A model generated the notes under the pieces. It had not been told where the DNA came from. It ran no database searches and saw only the letters and a list, made by a program, of their open reading frames with translations. Source: Bacteroidota bacterium (GTDB lineage Bacteria; Bacteroidota; Bacteroidia; Flavobacteriales; Flavobacteriaceae). Taken from it: a stretch of 9,611 nt of DNA. Position 1 is the stretch's first letter, and each line of letters starts with the position of its first letter. The stretch lies in the NCBI GenBank assembly GCA_006227965.1, contig SBFL01000332.1, positions 1-9,611 of the forward strand. The letters run 5' to 3'. Of the stretch, positions 5,279 through 9,611 are shown piece by piece. The position numbers were made by a program, and so were the translations under genes.

Positions 5279-7555
5279 TCAGTATTTCCCAAGATTTTTA
5301 AGAATTCTTGAGGTTTCCCGTATCAGCGAATCGCAATTATTACGGTTAAAGGGGAGAGGGGGCTTAATCTTCAGCACATTGTCCGAAGGCCCGTCTGTGC
5401 CAATCAGGATATAGGACTCCCGCAACTGATTTTTAAGCACCTGCGCCGCCCTGGTATCGGGCTGACCGTCAGCTGTTATCAGTTCGACCCCCAGAAAGAG
5501 GCCTTCCCCGCGTACATCCCCGATCCCCGGAAAGACTTCCTGCAACCCGCGGAAAGCCTCCTTCAGCCAAGTGCCTGTATCGGCTGCCCGTTCCCTCAAA
5601 CCTTCTTCTTCAAGTACTTCCAGCACCGCCAGCCCAGCTGCACAGGAAACGGGATTGCCGCCAAAAGAACTGAAGAATTCCGGCCCGGAATCAAAACTGG
5701 AGGCGACGGCCTCTGTTGTTATCACAGCTCCGATAGGATGTCCGTTCCCCATGGGTTTTCCCAATATCACAAGATCCGGTTGTACGTCATACATCTCATA
5801 TCCCCAGTTCCATTGGCCCAGCCTGCCAAAGCCAACCTGCACTTCGTCGCTGATACAGATTCCTCCCTGATTTCGGACGGCTTCATAGACCTGGTTAAGA
5901 AAACCCTTCGGAAGAGGGACCTGACCTCCACACCCCATAACAGGTTCAGCAATAAAGGCAGCAGCCCCACCATTGCATTGTTCTAAAAGGGCCAGATACT
6001 GTCTGGCGAAATGTGTTCCGGCAGTCCCGTCATCGGGCAGGCCGCTTCCGAAGACCTTGGGCATGGGCCCCAGGATGGTATTGGGATGAATTTCCCCTTT
6101 TTTGTGTTTGTAATGGCTCACAGAGATGCCAGCCGCTGTATTCCCGTGGTATCCGTGTTTTATGGCAAGGATCCCGGCTTTATCCGTGTGGGCCCTGCTG
6201 AGGCGTAATGCCAGGTCCGTTGCTGCACTCCCCGAATTTACCAGGAATATCCGGGATAATGCCGACGGGAAAAGTTCCAGGAGTCGTTCTCCATAATCGA
6301 GCAATTCATCATAGAGATAACGGGTATTCGTATTTAACCGGCCCAGGGTACGGGAAGTGGCCTGTACTACTTTGGGATGACAGTGCCCTACCAGCATAAT
6401 GTTGTTGTAGGCATCCAGCAGCGTTCGGCCCGTCTGATCAAACATATACTGAAATGCTGCCCGCCTCATCACAATGGGCTGCTTATAGCTAATCGAGAGG
6501 GAGGGGGGCATCAGGTTTGCACGCCTTTGAAGAAACATTTCGGGTTCCCTGGCCGGGGGTGGGTCAAGCCCCACCGCCTCCATAAAGACATCCCTGCCTT
6601 TCTCAGGTGAGATCCCAACCCATTTTCGCAACAGATTCCTCATAGAGGCCTCACTGATACTGATATAGTCGGATCCAGGCCGCTCCTTTTTCGCGCGGGC
6701 ACTGTTGCAAAGGCTCATGCACATGCGGCCCGCGATGAGATAATACAGCAGGCTGAGTTCGAGTTCCTCCAGTGGAAGGTGCTTATGGTATGCCCGAATT
6801 ACCCTTGAGGCATCTGACAGGGGGTCCTCGCTTTCGGCCAGCACATACGGAAGTGCAACGGCGAGCTCTCCCATGAGCCAGGAATGGCACATATCTCCGA
6901 AATCGATGATACCGCTTACCCGGCCGCGGCGCGTGAGTACGTTCCAGTCATTGGCGTCATTGTGAATAATGGCTTTTCGAATTTCATATTTACGGGGAAG
7001 GACTTCCAATTCGAACTGCAGCAGAAAATGTGAGATCAAAGCCCGGTCTTCCGGATCTTCTATCGCCGGGAGGTTCTTTCGGTGCTGTTCCACGAACTGC
7101 AAATCCCAGGGTGAAACCTTCCCGGCCAGGATTCCAGGGCTAAATTTCCTGCTCACAAGGTTCAGCCTGCCCAGGAAATCACCCAGGGATTCCAATAGGG
7201 CTCCGGAATGAGGTGTCTCTGCCAGGAATTCGCCATCAAGGTAGCTAAGCAGTCGTACAAGGACGTTGTTTTCATCCAAAAAGAGCCTTCCTTCCAGGCT
7301 CCGTATGTGAAGAGGAAAATCAAAGGGTTGCTCCTGGGCAAGGCTTCGGGTAAGCCTGTCCTCCAGTTCGATTCGTTCACGAAGGGATTCAGATTCCCCC
7401 TGGTATTTCAGGATATAGCGGTCTTCCCCGGCCCGGACCAGGTAGGTACGGTCTTCATAGCCTTCCAGCAGCTCGACACGGGTTGGGGTCAGCCCGTAGT
7501 GTCGCACGAGTATCCTAGCGAGTTTATCCGGCAGGGGCTCCATGAGATTGTTCAT
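5279..7555 (-). CDS. Fusion of APH-type small-molecule kinase and class III PLP ammoniophospholyase (ETNPPL/PHYKPL-like)
   Basis: This 758-residue two-domain enzyme is probably cytosolic. Residues about 1-310 have the aminoglycoside/choline kinase fold: Y-I-L-K50 as ATP-binding lysine, the Brenner motif H198-N-D200-(4)-N205 and metal-binding D218 (IIDFGD). After a linker (about 311-345), residues 346-758 are a class III PLP fold: VGHCHP (389-394), SGSAATD (441-447), GYHGNT (468-473), D570 (SDEVQVGFGR) and Schiff-base K600 (LGKPMGNGHPIGA). FGGNPVSCAAGLAVL (631-645) and DGPSDNVLKIKPPLPF (721-736) closely resemble human phosphoethanolamine and phosphohydroxylysine phospholyases. Inferred role: phosphorylate a hydroxy-amine such as 5-hydroxylysine or ethanolamine, then eliminate phosphate and ammonia to yield an aldehyde. 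Some bacterial relatives carry an M23 peptidase between the domains; here the linker is too short for one. The start is the ATG at 7555; Met5 is an alternative. Databases may call it simply 'aminotransferase class III'. Confidence 0.9.
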   Translation of the reverse strand: MNNLMEPLPDKLARILVRHYGLTPTRVELLEGYEDRTYLVRAGEDRYILKYQGESESLRERIELEDRLTRSLAQEQPFDFPLHIRSLEGRLFLDENNVLVRLLSYLDGEFLAETPHSGALLESLGDFLGRLNLVSRKFSPGILAGKVSPWDLQFVEQHRKNLPAIEDPEDRALISHFLLQFELEVLPRKYEIRKAIIHNDANDWNVLTRRGRVSGIIDFGDMCHSWLMGELAVALPYVLAESEDPLSDASRVIRAYHKHLPLEELELSLLYYLIAGRMCMSLCNSARAKKERPGSDYISISEASMRNLLRKWVGISPEKGRDVFMEAVGLDPPPAREPEMFLQRRANLMPPSLSISYKQPIVMRRAAFQYMFDQTGRTLLDAYNNIMLVGHCHPKVVQATSRTLGRLNTNTRYLYDELLDYGERLLELFPSALSRIFLVNSGSAATDLALRLSRAHTDKAGILAIKHGYHGNTAAGISVSHYKHKKGEIHPNTILGPMPKVFGSGLPDDGTAGTHFARQYLALLEQCNGGAAAFIAEPVMGCGGQVPLPKGFLNQVYEAVRNQGGICISDEVQVGFGRLGQWNWGYEMYDVQPDLVILGKPMGNGHPIGAVITTEAVASSFDSGPEFFSSFGGNPVSCAAGLAVLEVLEEEGLRERAADTGTWLKEAFRGLQEVFPGIGDVRGEGLFLGVELITADGQPDTRAAQVLKNQLRESYILIGTDGPSDNVLKIKPPLPFNRNNCDSLIRETSRILKNLGKY

Positions 7556-7562
7556 TGGTCTT

Positions 7563-7570
7563 CAAACTTA
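7563..7570 (-). promoter_or_regulatory. Candidate -7 promoter element for the kinase-phospholyase gene
   Basis: On the minus strand this reads TAAGTTTG, an exact TAnnTTTG match, ending only 7 bases before the ATG at 7555. If used, the transcript would be nearly leaderless. No clear TTTG -33 box is present. The very short leader lowers my confidence. Confidence 0.3.
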
Positions 7571-7825
7571 ACTAAAAAAGCTATGGGATCGGACATGGGA
7601 TAATCATGCCCGGGAATGGCCCAGGGTCTCCTGTAATATAGGCATCTCGATCACATTCCTGGCTGCCCGGATTTTTCAATTTACGGCGGTGATGCCGATA
7701 TTCCCTGGGAGAAGGAAAAAGTGCGGATGGAAATCCCGTCTCAGAAGTCCTGGAGCAGAAGAGGTGGAGATTAAATGCTAATCCTTGCCTTACTGACACG
7801 GAAAACCCATGACCGCACATGGCGT

Positions 7826-7836
7826 GGGGGGGGGGG
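7826..7836. repeat. 11-base G homopolymer
   Basis: Eleven consecutive G residues lie in the intergenic region, 48 bases downstream of the E1 stop on that gene's strand, where they read as C's. Long G runs are prone to slippage in cells and to sequencing error. No gene frame depends on it. Confidence 0.7.
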
Positions 7837-7883
7837 TGAACTTCCTTCAGGGAAAAGTACCTGTTGTACGCTGCCGCATGGGG

Positions 7884-9611
7884 TCAGCGCAATTCCGGAA
7901 AATCATCCGGCTGCGCCTCATGCATGATCTGATACGCCCTTTCAAAGATATCCTCAGCGCTTGGTTTTGAAAAGTAATCCCCGTCACTGGCATAGGCCGG
8001 ACGGTGTGCCCGCGCGGTTAGGGTCTTGGGAGCTGAATCAAGATACCGGTATCCACCCTGTTCCTCCAGGACTTTCTGCAACAGATAGGCGGCACATCCG
8101 CCGGGGACATCTTCGTCCACGATCAGCAGGCGGTTCGTTTTTTTCAAACTTTCCACTACCCGGTGTTCCAGGTCAAAAGGAAGCAGGCATTGGGCGTCGA
8201 TCACTTCGGCATCGATACCCACCACCTGCAGTTCCTGTGCTGCCTGCATCACAATCCGGAAGGTGGATCCATAGGAAAGCAGCGTCAGATCTGAGCCTTC
8301 TTTCACTACTTCTACCTTGCCGATCGGGGTGCAAAGTTCGCCCAGGTTCCGGGGAACAGGCTCCTTTAAACGGTATCCGTTCAGGCTTTCCACCACAAGG
8401 GCGGGTTCGTCACTTTTCATCAGGGTGTTGTAGAACCCTGCTGCCTTGGTCATATTCCTGGGGACCAGGATGTACATCCCGCGGAGCAAATGTATCAGGG
8501 CTCCCATCTGGGAACCGGAATGCCAGATACCTTCCAGGCGGTGCCCCCTGGTGCGCACGATCAGAGGTGCCTTCTGTTTCCCAACTGTGCGGTACAGTAC
8601 CGTGGCAAGATCATCACTAAGGGTTTGCAGGCCGTAGAGCAGATAATCCAGGTACTGGATCTCTGCGATGGGCCGGAGCCCTCGGAGTGCCATTCCAATG
8701 CCCTGGCCGATAATGGTCGCCTCCCGAATACCGGTATCCGATATCCGGAGGGGTCCATATTTTTTCTGCAGGCCTTCCAGCCCCTGGTTTACATCTCCAA
8801 TAGCTCCACTGTCTTCCCCGAAAATCAGGGCTTCAGGATACTTTGAGAAAAGCCGGTCGAAATTGTCCCTCAGGATTACCCGACCGTCCGCCTGCGGGAC
8901 TTCTGAATCAAAGGCAGGGGGAACTTCGGCGATCTCGGTAGCCCGTCCCGGTAATTCCGAATACAAATGGGAGCTATACTTTGGCTCAACTTCTGTGAGG
9001 TAGTTCCCAATCCAATCCTGCAGCGCCTTTTTTGCCGGGTTTTGTTCCCCCACAGCATAATGAAGGGCCTTCCGACCTTTGGTGAGCAGGTCCCGCTTGA
9101 GTGGCTCCTCAACCGCGATCAGATCATTGGTGAGCTTTGTTATAAAGGCCCTGTTCGGACTGTTATCCCCAAGGGCAGTCATCAATCGAATGAGTTCCTT
9201 CTGATGTACCCTGTGTGGCTGAAGGAATTCTGCCCAGGCTTCTTTTTTGGCAAGCCGGACCTCTTTTTTTATCCCCTTTTCTAGTTCCAGCAGCGTTTCT
9301 TCCGCGGCAATAGAGTTTTCAAGGATCCATTGCCGGAATTTCAGATTGCAGTCGTGTTCCCGCTCCCACTCAAGCCGTTCCTGAGATTTGTAGCGTTCGT
9401 GGGATCCGGAGGTGGAATGTCCCTGTGGCTGGGTCAGTTCCATGACGTGGATCATGACCGGGATATGAGACTCCCGCGCAATATCGGAGGCATTTTCATA
9501 AGTGTGGATAAGCGAGGTGTAGTCCCATCCGTTTACCCGGAAGATCTCGATACCTTCCTCATCTTCAGTGCGCTGAAACCCTTTTAGGACTTCAGAAATA
9601 TTTTCCTTTGT
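7884..9611 (-). CDS. 2-oxoacid dehydrogenase E1 component, fused alpha/beta (branched-chain type), 5' end off the window
   Basis: This is the thiamine-diphosphate-dependent decarboxylase subunit of a 2-oxoacid dehydrogenase complex, probably acting on branched-chain 2-oxoacids. The frame is open from 9611 to the TGA at 7884, giving 575 visible residues; the Met at 9455 is internal, not the start. Residues 1-~90 are the end of E1 alpha: FRVNGWDYTSLIHTYE and the loop QPQGHSTSGS (62-70), equivalent to the GHSTSDD loop of BCKDH E1 alpha. A charged helical linker (~95-240) leads to E1 beta (~245-575): GEDSGAIGDVNQG, E297 (DTGIREATIIGQGIGMA) matching the Glu that activates thiamine diphosphate, and H364 (IWHSGSQ) matching the E1 beta active-site His. 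Fused E1 of this layout is common in Bacteroidota. The upstream half with the GDG...NN thiamine diphosphate motif must lie beyond the window. E2 and E3 are not visible. Confidence 0.9.
   Translation of the reverse strand, partial: TKENISEVLKGFQRTEDEEGIEIFRVNGWDYTSLIHTYENASDIARESHIPVMIHVMELTQPQGHSTSGSHERYKSQERLEWEREHDCNLKFRQWILENSIAAEETLLELEKGIKKEVRLAKKEAWAEFLQPHRVHQKELIRLMTALGDNSPNRAFITKLTNDLIAVEEPLKRDLLTKGRKALHYAVGEQNPAKKALQDWIGNYLTEVEPKYSSHLYSELPGRATEIAEVPPAFDSEVPQADGRVILRDNFDRLFSKYPEALIFGEDSGAIGDVNQGLEGLQKKYGPLRISDTGIREATIIGQGIGMALRGLRPIAEIQYLDYLLYGLQTLSDDLATVLYRTVGKQKAPLIVRTRGHRLEGIWHSGSQMGALIHLLRGMYILVPRNMTKAAGFYNTLMKSDEPALVVESLNGYRLKEPVPRNLGELCTPIGKVEVVKEGSDLTLLSYGSTFRIVMQAAQELQVVGIDAEVIDAQCLLPFDLEHRVVESLKKTNRLLIVDEDVPGGCAAYLLQKVLEEQGGYRYLDSAPKTLTARAHRPAYASDGDYFSKPSAEDIFERAYQIMHEAQPDDFPELR

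Larger units (their letters stand above)
7556..7883. other. 328-base intergenic region with no convincing gene
   Basis: Between the E1 gene stop and the kinase-phospholyase start I see a candidate -7 element at its left end and an 11-base G run at 7826-7836. The rest has open frames on both strands, but with no recognisable family, signal or start context. A minus-strand frame (7581-7820) is rich in Pro, Arg and Ser and looks like noise. No tRNA-like fold or strong terminator stands out after the E1 stop. Confidence 0.6.

Noticed and set aside
7643..7762. Plus-strand stop-bounded stretch reading DHIPGCPDFSIYGGDADIPW and onward
   Set aside because: It looks faintly protein-like, but it is only about 40 codons, has no good start and no family I recognise; possible decayed sequence, not supportable as a gene.
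7581..7820. Minus-strand 79-residue open frame in the intergenic gap
   Set aside because: Composition is Pro/Arg/Ser-rich with no domain, no recognisable family and no supporting start context; it looks like chance.
7961..8620. Long plus-strand open frame (219 codons) opposite the E1 gene
   Set aside because: It is antisense to a clearly recognisable E1 beta domain, and its product is Arg/Pro/Ser-rich with no motif; a shadow of the real gene.

Overview
The window reads as ordinary chromosome from a Bacteroidota, most likely a marine-type Flavobacteriaceae of fairly high GC for that group. The reasons are the gene families (Bacteroidota-style fused 2-oxoacid dehydrogenase E1, a YciO-type Sua5 homologue, holA beside an orphan HsdR-N nuclease-like protein), the lack of Shine-Dalgarno sequences before starts, and several matches to the Bacteroidota -7 element TAnnTTTG at plausible distances from starts. 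I see no rRNA, tRNA, CRISPR array, insertion sequence, phage gene or att site. The lineage call is inference from family resemblance.

Layout. Positions 1-569 (+) hold the last part of a UvrD/PcrA-type helicase. The first ~95 bases look unreliable: a 16-base T run, several motif VI substitutions explainable as transitions, and an in-frame TAG. Next is a yciO-type gene (635-1255, +), closed by a strong symmetric hairpin terminator that also serves the convergent ompA-like lipoprotein gene (1314-2177, -). Upstream of that on the minus strand are a family 2 glycosyltransferase (2268-3272) and an orphan HsdR-N/PD-(D/E)XK-like gene (3376-3825). The latter starts 8 bases from the divergent DNA polymerase III delta gene holA (3834-4853, +). 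holA ends one base from the convergent doxX-like gene (4855-5235, -).

The right half is all minus strand: a 758-residue kinase-phospholyase fusion (5279-7555) and a fused E1 alpha/beta 2-oxoacid dehydrogenase gene running off the right edge (7884-9611). Between them lies a 328-base gap with an 11-base G run and no convincing gene.

How the genes work together. The left half is housekeeping: helicase, polymerase clamp loading, envelope lipoprotein and glycan transfer. The right half is amine and 2-oxoacid catabolism. The most interesting gene is the fusion: an aminoglycoside-phosphotransferase-fold kinase joined to a class III PLP enzyme that resembles ammoniophospholyases (ETNPPL/PHYKPL) more than ordinary transaminases. 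It probably phosphorylates a hydroxy-amine and then eliminates phosphate and ammonia to give an aldehyde. The substrate, and any link to the neighbouring E1, cannot be settled from sequence. I found no clearly undescribed system; the fusion and the orphan nuclease-like gene next to holA are the best candidates for a second look.
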